The notes under the pieces were generated by a model. It worked only from the letters and a program-made list of their open reading frames with translations, searched no databases and was not told the origin of the DNA. Shown here piece after piece: positions 1 to 7,999 of a stretch of 46,275 nt of DNA. Position 1 is the first letter of the stretch, and every line of letters starts with the position of its first letter. The position numbers were made by a program, and so were the translations under genes. The stretch is from Methylophaga sp. UBA2689 (GTDB taxonomy: Bacteria; Pseudomonadota; Gammaproteobacteria; Nitrosococcales; Methylophagaceae): the NCBI GenBank assembly GCA_002354555.1, contig DELT01000031.1:61307-107581 (forward strand). The letters run 5' to 3'.

Positions 1-342
1 ATACATTTTGCTGGAATCAGCGATATAGCCACCTTTCTCCAGCGTGATATCCACATTGATGATATCACCCGACTTCAGTTTGTGATTGTCTGCAGGAACA
101 CCATGGCAAACCACATGATTGACCGACGTATTGAGCACATACTGGTAACCATATTGCCCTTTACTTGCAGGGCGGGCACCCAGTTGATCAACAATATATC
201 GTTCAGCCAAATTGTTGATATCCATCGTGGATATGCCAACTGTTACATACTTATCGAGATAGCTGAAAACGGATGCGAGCAGTCTTCCGGCTTCACGCAT
301 CACCTGCAATTCGTCGGCGTTTTTGAGTGTTGCCCTAGACAC
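1..342 (-). CDS. map: Type I methionine aminopeptidase, N-terminal part (runs off the left edge)
   Basis: This enzyme removes the initiator methionine from new proteins. Translation of the minus strand from a GTG at 342 gives 114 residues up to the window edge. They include the family stretch NHVVCHGVPADNHKLKSGD followed by INVDITLEKGGY, which holds the conserved His (in VCHGVP) and the first metal-binding Asp (in NVDIT); the rest of the catalytic domain is outside the window. The start is inferred: GTG at 342 gives the usual N-terminus (an NADELQVMREAGRLLA-like run). The gene overlaps the 3' end of the ParD-like gene by 8 bp, so the two are probably co-transcribed and translationally coupled. 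The family is clear; the exact start is less so, since a TTG lies two codons upstream. Confidence 0.9.
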   Translation of the reverse strand, partial: MSRATLKNADELQVMREAGRLLASVFSYLDKYVTVGISTMDINNLAERYIVDQLGARPASKGQYGYQYVLNTSVNHVVCHGVPADNHKLKSGDIINVDITLEKGGYIADSSKMY

Positions 343-541
343 CGACAATTTTCTTTATTTCAACGTCGGCATGTTTCATCTGGGCGCTGATGATTTCCGA
401 GAAAGACATACTCGGGTTAGCCTCGGCCAGCATACCTATTTTTATCCAATACTCAGCCTGAGCATTGATCGAACGGACCATAACCGAGCTGGACTTTCGA
501 ATTTCCTCATGCAAATCATCACTTATTTTTACAATACCCAT
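335..541 (-). CDS. ParD-like (PF11903-type) small protein upstream of map
   Basis: This is a 68-residue protein beginning MGIVKISDDLHEEIRKSS and containing SINAQAEYWIKIGMLAEANP, the pattern of the ParD_like family of putative antitoxins (an RHH-type N-terminus with an ARSINAQAEHWiriG-like core). The start at 541 is chosen over an upstream ATG at 604 because homologues begin at MGIVKIS; a GGGA lies about 6 bases before it. Its stop codon lies inside the map reading frame (8-bp overlap). No toxin-like gene is adjacent, and the partner by position is the aminopeptidase. A role as antitoxin or regulator is family-based inference only. Confidence 0.75.
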   Translation of the reverse strand: MGIVKISDDLHEEIRKSSSVMVRSINAQAEYWIKIGMLAEANPSMSFSEIISAQMKHADVEIKKIVGV

Positions 542-670
542 AATAAATCCCGATATACGAAACGTATACAGATCATATATTCTGACTGTTAATGTAGCAA
601 CCACGAAATTGAAGGGGTTTCTAAAATAAGGATCGCCTTTGAATGGTCAATCTTTGGCAGGATCGAACCA

Positions 671-1360
671 TTACTCAATAATCTGAAGCTGATGCATATC
701 AGCATTCGATAGCACAAAAGATGTACTTTTATTTTCAACATCATAAGCTGCATAAATCATCGCCTCTGCAACGCATTTTGTTGAAATTGGACGCGCAGCT
801 TTGGGAATAAATGAGGATATAGGTGAGAGCAAACTTTCACCCAGTTTCTCAACAAAACGACCATCATCGGGTCGGCCTAAAAGTAGTGAAGGACGAGCAA
901 AAAACACACTTGTTAAACCCAGTGATTGAATATCCCTCTCAACCTCACCTTTGACACGATTATAAAAACTGGCCGAATTCACCTTGGCCCCATGAGCAGT
1001 GACAACACCGAGTCGGCAAACATCAGCAGATTTACATGCTCGTGCAAACGCAATCACCAAACCATGATCAATATGGCGAAAGGCCGCTTTACTACCCGCT
1101 TTTTTTTGGGTGGTTCCCAATGCAATAAAAGCAACAGATTGTGGCGGAATCAGTTGATTTACCTGTTGTTCCAACTGTGCAAAATTAACAATATGATTGC
1201 TTATTTTTGAAGCAATCGCCTCTGGAAAATCAGTTACTACATCTATTTCGCGACGCGAAATTAACATGATATTAATAACATCTTCCCGGCGGCTTAACTG
1301 ATTGACTAACTGCTTACCTACAGCGCCTGTTGCCCCTAAAACAATTGCTGTTTCACGCAT
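671..1360 (-). CDS. NAD(P)-binding atypical SDR protein (HTATIP2/YraR-like oxidoreductase)
   Basis: A protein of about 229 residues with an N-terminal Rossmann nucleotide-binding motif, GATGAVG, at residues 8-14. A second family hallmark is the segment FIALGTTQKKAGSKAAFRHI, seen in the HTATIP2/YraR group of atypical short-chain dehydrogenases. YNRVKGEVER supplies the YxxxK-like pair. The substrate is unknown for this group. Two ATGs are in tandem; the second (1360) is preferred because AGAGG then sits about 6-7 bases upstream. It is monocistronic by spacing: 66 bp separate it from the ParD-like gene start on one side and about 90 bp from the next gene on the other. Confidence 0.8.
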   Translation of the reverse strand: MRETAIVLGATGAVGKQLVNQLSRREDVINIMLISRREIDVVTDFPEAIASKISNHIVNFAQLEQQVNQLIPPQSVAFIALGTTQKKAGSKAAFRHIDHGLVIAFARACKSADVCRLGVVTAHGAKVNSASFYNRVKGEVERDIQSLGLTSVFFARPSLLLGRPDDGRFVEKLGESLLSPISSFIPKAARPISTKCVAEAMIYAAYDVENKSTSFVLSNADMHQLQIIE

Positions 1361-1452
1361 CATCTACCTCTGAAGATTTTGGTATGACTAACTACTATAG
1401 CTATCAAATCTGCTGTTACTGAACTTTTCAAGAACGTCTTAAGGTTACTCTT

Positions 1453-2592
1453 TCATTCACTATTCTTGCCTTTATTTATGGCCTCTTCAGCTTCTTGCTC
1501 ATCTTCAGCGTCAGACTGAGGCTCTTCGTTTTCGAAGGAAGCATCAGCGTCGTAATCAAGCACGACAAATAACGGAAAGTGATCCGATCCGATATCTGGA
1601 AGACGTCGTAGCTCAACGAGAAGGAAATGCTCAGAGGCAAAAGCGTGATCCAATGGATAGCGTAACAGGCGACTTCTGGTGTCAAAAGTATTCATTAACC
1701 CCCGACCTACACGCGGATCGAGTAAGCCCCCCGTTCGCTGAAAAAGATGTGTGGTATGGGACCAGGCCACATCATTAAAATCACCAGCGACGATGACCGG
1801 TGTCTCCCCAAGCTCCTTAATCTCTTTAGCAACCAACATCAATTCGGCATCCCGCATATCGGAGTCGGCCCGTTCATCATCTCCCTCATTTTCCTCTTCT
1901 TCAGGAAGGTCGAGTCCCGGCGGACGGGGATGCACGCCATAGAACGTTATGGGAGTTCCTGAAGGAAGTCTTACTTTGGTGCGAAATGACGGTATTTCTG
2001 GCTCAATCAAAAACCGGACTTCTGGCTTTTCCAACTCCAGCTTGGAAAAAAGCAACATGCCGTAATGGTTTTCCTGGGGCTGGTATATTGTGTGGGGATA
2101 ATCGTCCTCCAAGCCTTTCAGTTTTTCAAACCACCAATGGGTTGGTTCGCTCAATAAAATAAGGTCGGGGTCGTTATCGCGTATGAGTTTCAGGAGCGCT
2201 TTAACTTCACGGTTGTCGTAACGTACGTTATAAACCAGCAGCGATATCCGGTTTGAATCATTTTCCTGTCGGCTTTCAGACATTTCATTTCGATAAAGTA
2301 CAGTGTATGGAGCAATCGCTATAAGCTGCCAGATCAATGACAGGACAACCAACGCAGCAAGCGCATATTCCCATATTCGCATCCGACGCCAAAAACTTAG
2401 TGCCACATAGGCGGCTAAAGCCAGCCCTATCAATACTGAAATTTGTACACGGGGAAAATCGAATACTCGTACCCACCATTGATCAGTATGTATGAGGGGG
2501 ATTGCGGTACTACAAACCAACGCTAACGAAAACAAGGCTAACGCAATGCGGCAAATAAGATTCAGTACTCTTTCTGAAGGTTTTATTGTCAT
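1453..2592 (-). CDS. Membrane-anchored endonuclease/exonuclease/phosphatase (EEP) family protein
   Basis: A 379-residue protein. Three hydrophobic segments (about 12-33, 49-68 and 74-96) anchor an EEP-fold hydrolase domain from about residue 115. Catalytic signatures are visible: N122 in LVYNVRY, E149 in LLSEP, H221 in GVHPRPP, GDFND at 270-274, PLDHAF near 313, and SDHFP at 336-340 with the catalytic Asp-His pair. Related proteins are metal-dependent phosphodiesterases acting on DNA, lipids or inositol phosphates, and the substrate cannot be told from sequence. The C-terminus and an insert at about 231-245 are very acidic. The orientation of the domain is not resolved by sequence alone. Confidence 0.85.
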   Translation of the reverse strand: MTIKPSERVLNLICRIALALFSLALVCSTAIPLIHTDQWWVRVFDFPRVQISVLIGLALAAYVALSFWRRMRIWEYALAALVVLSLIWQLIAIAPYTVLYRNEMSESRQENDSNRISLLVYNVRYDNREVKALLKLIRDNDPDLILLSEPTHWWFEKLKGLEDDYPHTIYQPQENHYGMLLFSKLELEKPEVRFLIEPEIPSFRTKVRLPSGTPITFYGVHPRPPGLDLPEEEENEGDDERADSDMRDAELMLVAKEIKELGETPVIVAGDFNDVAWSHTTHLFQRTGGLLDPRVGRGLMNTFDTRSRLLRYPLDHAFASEHFLLVELRRLPDIGSDHFPLFVVLDYDADASFENEEPQSDAEDEQEAEEAINKGKNSE

Positions 2593-2738
2593 GATAAGAA
2601 ATGAGTATGTGGTAATAAGATAAGGGGTATCAAGTAAACAAACTTTTAATATTTATATTAAGTTTTTGTCTCAATATTCTTTTCGATAGAGAGAATATTT
2701 AATGTCTGGGCGGATTGAGTGAGCTGCTTATTTATCGG

Positions 2739-3725
2739 TTAACTTTCTGAGTTATCATTTACTACTACTCTGTTTCTACCTGACTCTTTGGCGCTATATA
2801 ACATGCGATCAACACTTTGAAGCAGACTTGCCTGGGTTTGGTTCAATTGAAACTCTGTCACGCCAATACTGCATGTCAGAGAAATCGCAAGCCCATCCTC
2901 ATTACAGAAATGGTGCTGTTCAATATCCAATCTGATGCGTTCTGCAAGCTTTTTGGCATCCTCGGTATCTGTCTCTGGCAACAATAAAAGAAATTCTTCA
3001 CCACCATAGCGTCCTAATACATCCGTGCTTCTGCACGCATTAGACAAAATAGTGGCAGCTTCAATTAAAACCGAGTCACCATAATGATGACCGTGTTGAT
3101 CATTCACATGTTTGAAATGATCGAGATCCACCATCAATAGACTTAATTTATGTTTATACCGAACTGCTCGATCAGTTTCTATTGCCAGACTATTCATCAG
3201 TCCACCACGGTTCAGTACACCAGTAAGTGCATCAGTACGAGCTAACTGTTCAAGCTCCTTAGTGCGATCTAAAACCCGTAATTCAAGTAACTGGTTTGCT
3301 TCCAATAACTCATTCTTGGCCTGAAGTAATGCTTCATTTTTGGTTCGAAAATCCTCATTGCTTGGAATAGTTAGCGCGTTTGGCATCAGACGCCAGATCA
3401 TCAAGGCGGTCAAAATGGACACAAGGCCGGTGACGAATTTTGCGATGCCTTCAATGTAATAATACCCTTGCCAAATATTGATTAATGAAATTAAGTGTGT
3501 TACGCCACATAGAAAAATAAAAGCGGCAAACATCATGAATATCCAGTTAAAAGCGAGATCCGTTCTTTTTTTAACGAGATAAACCAATGCCAGAGGAATA
3601 ACAAAATAAGCAGTTGCGGTTAATACATCGCCCATCACGTGAAGAAACAGGAGATCTGGAAGCCATCTTAAACAGTGCCCATGGGGCATAAAGCTTCCAT
3701 CCATCAATTTGTCGACAATCTCCAT
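2739..3725 (-). CDS. Ethylene-receptor-like membrane domain fused to a GGDEF diguanylate cyclase
   Basis: This 328-residue protein has three membrane helices (about 23-52, 60-83 and 91-115), a short coiled coil (about 127-160) and a GGDEF domain (about 165-325). The membrane part aligns by eye with the ethylene-binding domain of plant ETR1 and cyanobacterial Etr1. Here D33, Y40, I43, P44, I70, C73 and H77 correspond to ETR1 D25, Y32, I35, P36, I62, C65 and H69 with a constant offset of 8; C65 and H69 are the copper ligands. The cyclase has GGEEF at 241-245 and an intact RxxD product-inhibition site (R232-D235), so it should make c-di-GMP. The start has GGAG six bases upstream. Whether it binds ethylene or another ligand is inference. 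Confidence 0.88.
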   Translation of the reverse strand: MEIVDKLMDGSFMPHGHCLRWLPDLLFLHVMGDVLTATAYFVIPLALVYLVKKRTDLAFNWIFMMFAAFIFLCGVTHLISLINIWQGYYYIEGIAKFVTGLVSILTALMIWRLMPNALTIPSNEDFRTKNEALLQAKNELLEANQLLELRVLDRTKELEQLARTDALTGVLNRGGLMNSLAIETDRAVRYKHKLSLLMVDLDHFKHVNDQHGHHYGDSVLIEAATILSNACRSTDVLGRYGGEEFLLLLPETDTEDAKKLAERIRLDIEQHHFCNEDGLAISLTCSIGVTEFQLNQTQASLLQSVDRMLYSAKESGRNRVVVNDNSES

Positions 3726-4205
3726 ATAAATCTCCGATGATTAAGCGATTTTTAATAACTACCAGCAATGCTCGGTAATGGCCGTAAGTCACCAGAGATA
3801 CCGTATACATTCTTAAATAACCAAAACAAAACTGAATAGAAATCAGAATATCGTTATTTCCGATAGTACCTAATCTAACATCGTTGTAGAGACAATTGAT
3901 GTATAAGACCAACTAAAAGACAGATTTATATCTAAATAATTCTCTTATATTTCTGCTGATCGTAAGTGTTAATAATCAAAGGGGCAGGGTTTACAGCTGT
4001 TTTTTTTCCAGACTCCATTGGAGGTGTTTTTAGCGATAATCTTGCTAAAGTCAGATGAGGCAGGGTTGTTAACGGATGAAAAAAGCAATATCGGTAATTC
4101 GACTGTATAACCATAAATTATCCTTCCCCTTCATACGCATTAAATGTCCTTACAAATACATTTTGTGGAATCAGGAGAAGGATAATTCTGGCTACCACCA
4201 GTCTC
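3726..4205. other. Intergenic region, no gene recognised
   Basis: About 480 bases between the ethylene-receptor-like cyclase gene and the next small gene. Short open frames exist on both strands, but none has a ribosome binding site, family signature or coding-like composition. The stretch is AT-rich and presumably holds the promoter of the gene at 2739-3725. Confidence 0.5.
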
Positions 4206-4472
4206 TTACTTATCGTTTACATTTGCTTTTCTGGCAGGAGATAAGTTTTTGTCAGTGCTATCTTCGTAATCGAAAGTTTTTGGATCATCAGTACCCTGGG
4301 TTCTTCCCTGCTCTGAACCTTGAATATAGGTCTTCTGACCTTCTTTATTTTGCTCAGCTTTTCTAGCAGGGGTTAAATTTTTTTGATCATTGTCTACGTT
4401 ATCGTTAGCAAAAACAGGTGTGATGATAAAAGCTGTAGCGAAAATAGTAGAAAGAAAAATTGTTTTAAACAT
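4206..4472 (-). CDS. Small exported protein with a repeated NL(T/S)PARKA motif
   Basis: An 88-residue protein of no recognised family. Residues 1-22 form a clear signal peptide (MFKTIFLSTIFATAFIITPV, then FA) with probable cleavage after VFA, leaving about 66 polar residues. The mature part contains two copies of a short motif: KNLTPARKAEQN near its start and KNLSPARKANVN at its C-terminus. These are separated by a Gln/Gly/Asp/Thr-rich linker with no cysteines. The start at 4472 is supported by AGGAG seven bases upstream, better than the in-frame ATG at 4499. It is flanked by gene-poor stretches and is probably monocistronic. The function is unknown; periplasmic location is inferred from the signal peptide. 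Confidence 0.65.
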   Translation of the reverse strand: MFKTIFLSTIFATAFIITPVFANDNVDNDQKNLTPARKAEQNKEGQKTYIQGSEQGRTQGTDDPKTFDYEDSTDKNLSPARKANVNDK

Positions 4473-4927
4473 TTCATTCTCCTTTTTATTTATCGGCATA
4501 GTTTGTATTTAATTGTTTTACTCAAAGATGAGCCGAATGCTCCTCCTTGTATTGGTCGTTTCGCAAGCCTTATGCCAAAACACGGGTTATTGATAATTTA
4601 CCCGTTCAAAAAATCTGTTAAGACTATCAAACCAATATGTTAAGAGAGTTTCAGCTCATTCAATCTGAATTGATAATTGAGGATAATCGGGAAGCCTTCC
4701 CGATAAAGAAATGAATTAATTATGAATTTTTCCTGATAAAACAAATACTTAATCCTGTAATTTTTACAAGATCAACTAAATTTTTCAGAGATTTTATTTC
4801 ACATCAATCAATTTTACGGAACAATTTCATGTAAGGCCTGGAAACTCGATGAAAATGTATTATCCGAAAATCAATCGCTAAAATACACGACGTGGTTGAA
4901 AATGTTGGCATTCTCAATCCGGTATGA
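4473..4927. other. Intergenic region, no intact gene recognised
   Basis: AT-rich stretch upstream of the small exported protein gene. No intact reading frame with start signals is visible. It leads into the degraded PfpI-like fragment that begins at about 4928. Confidence 0.4.
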
Positions 4928-5152
4928 ACCAACAAACTTTCAGATGAGCCATTGCAAACGAGTATACCTGTAACGGATTTTACCCATGAAGAAGAGATGG
5001 GTTACAGCACGGTTGAGAACATTCCGTTTCTGCTGGAGGAAGTGTTAGCCTGAAAAGCGACAAAGTCCTAGGCAAGTCTTTGTTATTGAAGAGGGTCGTG
5101 TCATTACCAGTCAAAACCTGTCCAGTGCCCACAGCCACTATTAAACAGCTTG
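4928..5152 (+). pseudogene. Degraded C-terminal fragment of a DJ-1/PfpI-family protein
   Basis: Two adjacent plus-strand segments in different frames resemble the end of class I glutamine amidotransferase-like DJ-1/PfpI proteins. The first (4928-5053) reads PVTDFTHEEEMGYSTVENIP then FLLEEVLA and a stop. It matches the family pattern in which a TxFT..EE motif is followed by a VPFLLED motif. The second (about 5056-5142), after a frame change, reads VFVIEEGRVITSQNLSSAHS, the counterpart of the VVxDGxLITGQNPxSS tail. There is no start codon or upstream domain with the nucleophile elbow, so this is a remnant and not a gene. Recognition is by motif memory only. Confidence 0.5.
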
Positions 5153-5180
5153 GTGTTTGATCAACCCACTAAATTTACAA

Positions 5181-5210
5181 AAAACGAATGCGCCAAGGCG
5201 CATTCGTTTT
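5181..5210 (-). terminator. Rho-independent terminator of the lipoprotein gene
   Basis: A perfect hairpin: the arms ACGAATGCGCC and GGCGCATTCGT are separated by two bases. On the minus strand it is followed by a run of six T. It lies 16 bases past the stop of the lipoprotein gene at 5226-5774. Confidence 0.85.
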
Positions 5211-5225
5211 GTTTAATCTTATTCG

Positions 5226-5774
5226 TTATTCAGCAAGTGAAATTTCGCTTTGATTTATTTTCAACTCAGATAGCTTTTCCAGAAGCATCTCAATATTTTT
5301 CTGTCCAGCCCCTTCGTTCGCTAAACGAAGTCTTTTTATTGCAGCAAAAGCGTCGCTCATTGTTGCAGTGTACGGAGCAATAATTGTCTCTTTAAAAATA
5401 ACCGAATCATTCGTCGAGTCGACAAGTGAATATTCAACATACGTCGTTACTTCTAGATCAAATCCCATAAAAGGCTGATCAACACTTAACATGTTTACCG
5501 TTAGTTTATATCGTCCGTTATCAGATAATAATCCTTGTGTGGACAAGCTTTGTTTAACTGCCGTTGAAAACGCGTCACTACTGATTTCAGAAGTCCACAA
5601 GGGATTCGTTTCCTTGCCACCCGAGACCTTAGCAACTTCCACACTTTGCTTTAATCCTTCCGAGTAGTTTTTTTGAGCTCCCTGATACGTCATATTCTCG
5701 ACTTTAGCGCCCGATGCACAACCTGATAGATAAAGTATGGCCACCAATATCAACGATATTTTTGCTATTTTCAT
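5226..5774 (-). CDS. Lipoprotein of unknown function
   Basis: A 182-residue protein with a bacterial lipoprotein signal: hydrophobic residues 6-18 and the lipobox LSGC with the lipid-modified cysteine at 19. The residue after the Cys is Ala, which would favour outer-membrane sorting by the usual rule. The mature domain alternates strands (GRYKLTVNMLSVDQPFMG, FDLEVTTYVEYSLVD) and a C-terminal helix. No family is recognised with confidence. GGAA lies upstream of the ATG, and a strong terminator follows, so it is probably a single-gene unit. Confidence 0.8.
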   Translation of the reverse strand: MKIAKISLILVAILYLSGCASGAKVENMTYQGAQKNYSEGLKQSVEVAKVSGGKETNPLWTSEISSDAFSTAVKQSLSTQGLLSDNGRYKLTVNMLSVDQPFMGFDLEVTTYVEYSLVDSTNDSVIFKETIIAPYTATMSDAFAAIKRLRLANEGAGQKNIEMLLEKLSELKINQSEISLAE

Positions 5775-6203
5775 TTTATTTCCATTCCGTTAGTTTTGAT
5801 AAATACATTTTCATAACAGCTGGCTTATGAGACTTATAAGATCATAACTATCACATCGCTTATCGCAGCCATAAAAAAGATAACCTTATGAAATAAATAT
5901 CTTTTTATTGCATTTAACAGTAAATAATAAAGGGTAAATAGCCCCAGTCTTCGGCTGAAAACTGGTCAGATATCAAAGAAACATCTATCAAGGGGAGGAA
6001 GTGGCACCAACACAACGTTGTGTTTTAAATCATTAATGCGACAAGCCTCATCCCTGTGGCCGCGAATAACAATAACGGAATCGATTAATGGACACAAATT
6101 CTTATATCAAGTCGATATAAGAGCGGTGGAAGCGTCCTAAATTTTTCTGACTCTAATTAACTTAAGCTAAATCAAATTGGTGGGCCAATTGCTTGCGCTT
6201 GAT
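5775..6203. other. Intergenic region with weak REP-like sequence at its right end
   Basis: About 430 bases without a supportable gene. At 6169-6203, just past the stop of the next gene, an AAATCAAATTGG ... GCTTGATT arrangement with an inner AATTGG/CCAATT hairpin resembles the REP-A repeats found between 24 and 27 kb, but is degenerate. An open minus-strand stretch at 5966-6106 lacks a start codon. Confidence 0.4.
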
Positions 6204-6884
6204 TCATAAGCGTTTAAACAATCTTGGATTGTTCTGAATGAATTTTCGAATCAGTCGCAACAAAAAAGATGGCTTTGAAGGTTTTTTCAGATATCGATAA
6301 CCGAGCAGGCTGATGACCAACGCTCCAACGCAATCAACGATCAGATCCAGTATGGCATCAGGAAGACTCCCATCATTCGCAAAAGTGGCCCTTTCCATCG
6401 TATGATCAAGAATGTTACCAGCTACGAATTCAAAAATTTCCCATATTGCGCCAATCATAACAGCGAATGAAAAAGCAAAAAATGCGACAAAACCAGGTTT
6501 CATGTTAAAGCCGGTGTCTTGATGCAGACTGATCTGATCCGTTTCGTTAAGAATATATACCAACAGAAAGCCAACAATGCCTAACAAAAAGCCGGAGGAA
6601 GTATGAAGTACAATATCCCACCACCAGATTTTATTGTAATAATCATGAATTTCACCGAGAAACAATGAGGCGAAAACAAAAATAATAATGGTGAGCTGAA
6701 ACTCTGCCGGGATTTTGACCTTCAGTTGTTTTGCCAGCAAATTTGGCAATATCGTCAGTAATAAAATACCGCTGACAATAACCCCCGTGAACCACTGGTT
6801 TTGCCAGAATGCACCAATGACACCGCCAACCAGAATAATCTGCAACAGAACAGCAAGGTATGTTTTTGAAGAGTTCTCATCCAT
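6204..6884 (-). CDS. Integral membrane protein, YjdF/DUF2238-like
   Basis: A 226-residue protein with about six hydrophobic helices (roughly 9-27, 31-48, 62-78, 86-110, 130-150 and 183-200). The segment WWWDIVLHTSSGFLLG, the GAIWEIFEF run, and a polar DGSLPDAILDLIVDCVGALV segment near residue 170 are typical of the YjdF/DUF2238 group of uncharacterised membrane proteins. Acidic and His residues in the membrane-proximal W-D-x-x-L-H and WEIFE motifs could bind metal, but that is speculation. GAGGC precedes the ATG by about 8 bases. The C-terminus is basic. Confidence 0.7.
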   Translation of the reverse strand: MDENSSKTYLAVLLQIILVGGVIGAFWQNQWFTGVIVSGILLLTILPNLLAKQLKVKIPAEFQLTIIIFVFASLFLGEIHDYYNKIWWWDIVLHTSSGFLLGIVGFLLVYILNETDQISLHQDTGFNMKPGFVAFFAFSFAVMIGAIWEIFEFVAGNILDHTMERATFANDGSLPDAILDLIVDCVGALVISLLGYRYLKKPSKPSFLLRLIRKFIQNNPRLFKRL

Positions 6885-7087
6885 GGTTTAAAGCCTCTAT
6901 TTAACCTGATTACATCTTATACATTCAGCTTTTTGAGATCGAGCTCTTTAGTTAACATGATTTATCAGTTCAAATGGATCTAACATCCTGATTTTCCGGG
7001 AATACCTTTAAGTTGCAAATGGAACTTCTGCATTCTCCCGGCAACCCAAAATAAAAAACTATTCTCACTTAAAAGGAGATCATCGCA

Positions 7088-7834
7088 ATGCCAACTGATT
7101 CAGCAAAACAAGCAACGCTCTATCGTATGGTCATGGACAAGCATATTTGCCCGTTTGGCCTTAAATCTCTGGATCTGCTTAAACGTGAAGGTTATGAGGT
7201 AGAAGATAAATGGCTGACCTCACGCGAACAAACCGATGCGTTCAAGGATAAGCATGATGTGGAAACAACACCACAGACGTTTATCAACGAAACCCGGATT
7301 GGTGGATATGACGCGTTGCGGCAGCACTTCGGAAAAAAGGTAAAAGCTAAGGATGAAACCAGTTACCAACCCGTATTGGCAGTCTTTGGCGTCGCCGTCC
7401 TGTTGGCTCTGGCGATAAGCTGGATGTCGGGCGAAGGTCTGCTGAGCATCCGTACTGCCGAGCTGTTTATCGCCCTTAGTATGAGCATTCTGGCGCTGCT
7501 CAAATTACAGGATGTTGAAAGCTTTTCAACTATGTTTCTCAACTACGACCTGTTGGCGCGTCGGGTGGTGCCCTATTCCTATGTGTATCCTTTTGGTGAA
7601 TTGCTGGCAGGTGTGCTTATGGTGGCTGGAGCAATGCTCTGGTTGGCTATCCCGGTGGCATTATTCATTGGAACGGTCGGCGCGGTATCTGTGCTCAAGG
7701 CAGTGTATATAGACAAACGCGAACTCAAATGCGCCTGCGTAGGTGGTGGCAGCAATGTACCACTGGGATTTGTCTCCCTCACCGAAAACCTGATGATGAT
7801 CGCGATGGGACTGTGGATGTTCAGATATTTCTGA
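7088..7834 (+). CDS. Glutaredoxin-like domain fused to a MauE/DoxX-type redox membrane protein
   Basis: A 248-residue protein with two parts. Residues 10-85 are a glutaredoxin/thioredoxin-fold domain with a single active-site cysteine (C21 in HICPFG), a cis-Pro loop TTPQTFI at 61-67 and GG at 73-74, as in monothiol glutaredoxins. Residues about 95-248 hold four membrane helices of the MauE/DoxX superfamily with a C216-x-C218 pair (KCACVGG) before the last helix, the usual redox pair of MauE-like proteins. It probably moves reducing equivalents across the inner membrane. The start has AAGGAG at good spacing. MauE proteins belong to methylamine utilisation in methylotrophs, but no other mau gene is nearby. 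Confidence 0.85.
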   Translation: MPTDSAKQATLYRMVMDKHICPFGLKSLDLLKREGYEVEDKWLTSREQTDAFKDKHDVETTPQTFINETRIGGYDALRQHFGKKVKAKDETSYQPVLAVFGVAVLLALAISWMSGEGLLSIRTAELFIALSMSILALLKLQDVESFSTMFLNYDLLARRVVPYSYVYPFGELLAGVLMVAGAMLWLAIPVALFIGTVGAVSVLKAVYIDKRELKCACVGGGSNVPLGFVSLTENLMMIAMGLWMFRYF

Positions 7835-7921
7835 GGAAAAATCAGCAGTATTTAAAAGATACCCCTCCAAAGATATCCCTTTTTATTCACTGTTCCACCC
7901 AAGAACTTAGAGAGGTCAAAA

Positions 7922-7952
7922 ATCAAAAGGGTCAGAATCTGACCCTTTTGAT
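7922..7952. repeat. Perfect 15-bp inverted repeat (REP-B type), also a likely bidirectional terminator
   Basis: The arms ATCAAAAGGGTCAGA and TCTGACCCTTTTGAT flank one A. It lies between the convergent genes ending at 7834 and 8000. Each arm equals the first half of the REP-B repeats bounding the RAYT at 27478-28309, so it belongs to that dispersed family. The hairpin ending in TTTT could stop transcription both ways. Confidence 0.75.
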
Positions 7953-7999
7953 CCATATGACATTGGCTCGACAATGAGAGTTAAATCATCTGTCGAATG

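Noticed and set aside
335..604. Classic toxin-antitoxin operon
   Set aside because: Only the ParD-like half is present; the neighbouring gene is an aminopeptidase and no toxin gene is seen within the window.
5966..6106. Open minus-strand stretch with a protein-like sequence (VIVIRGHRDEACRINDL, NVVLVPLPPL)
   Set aside because: It has no start codon, is bounded by stops on both sides, and I recognise no family; it may be a remnant, but it cannot be supported.
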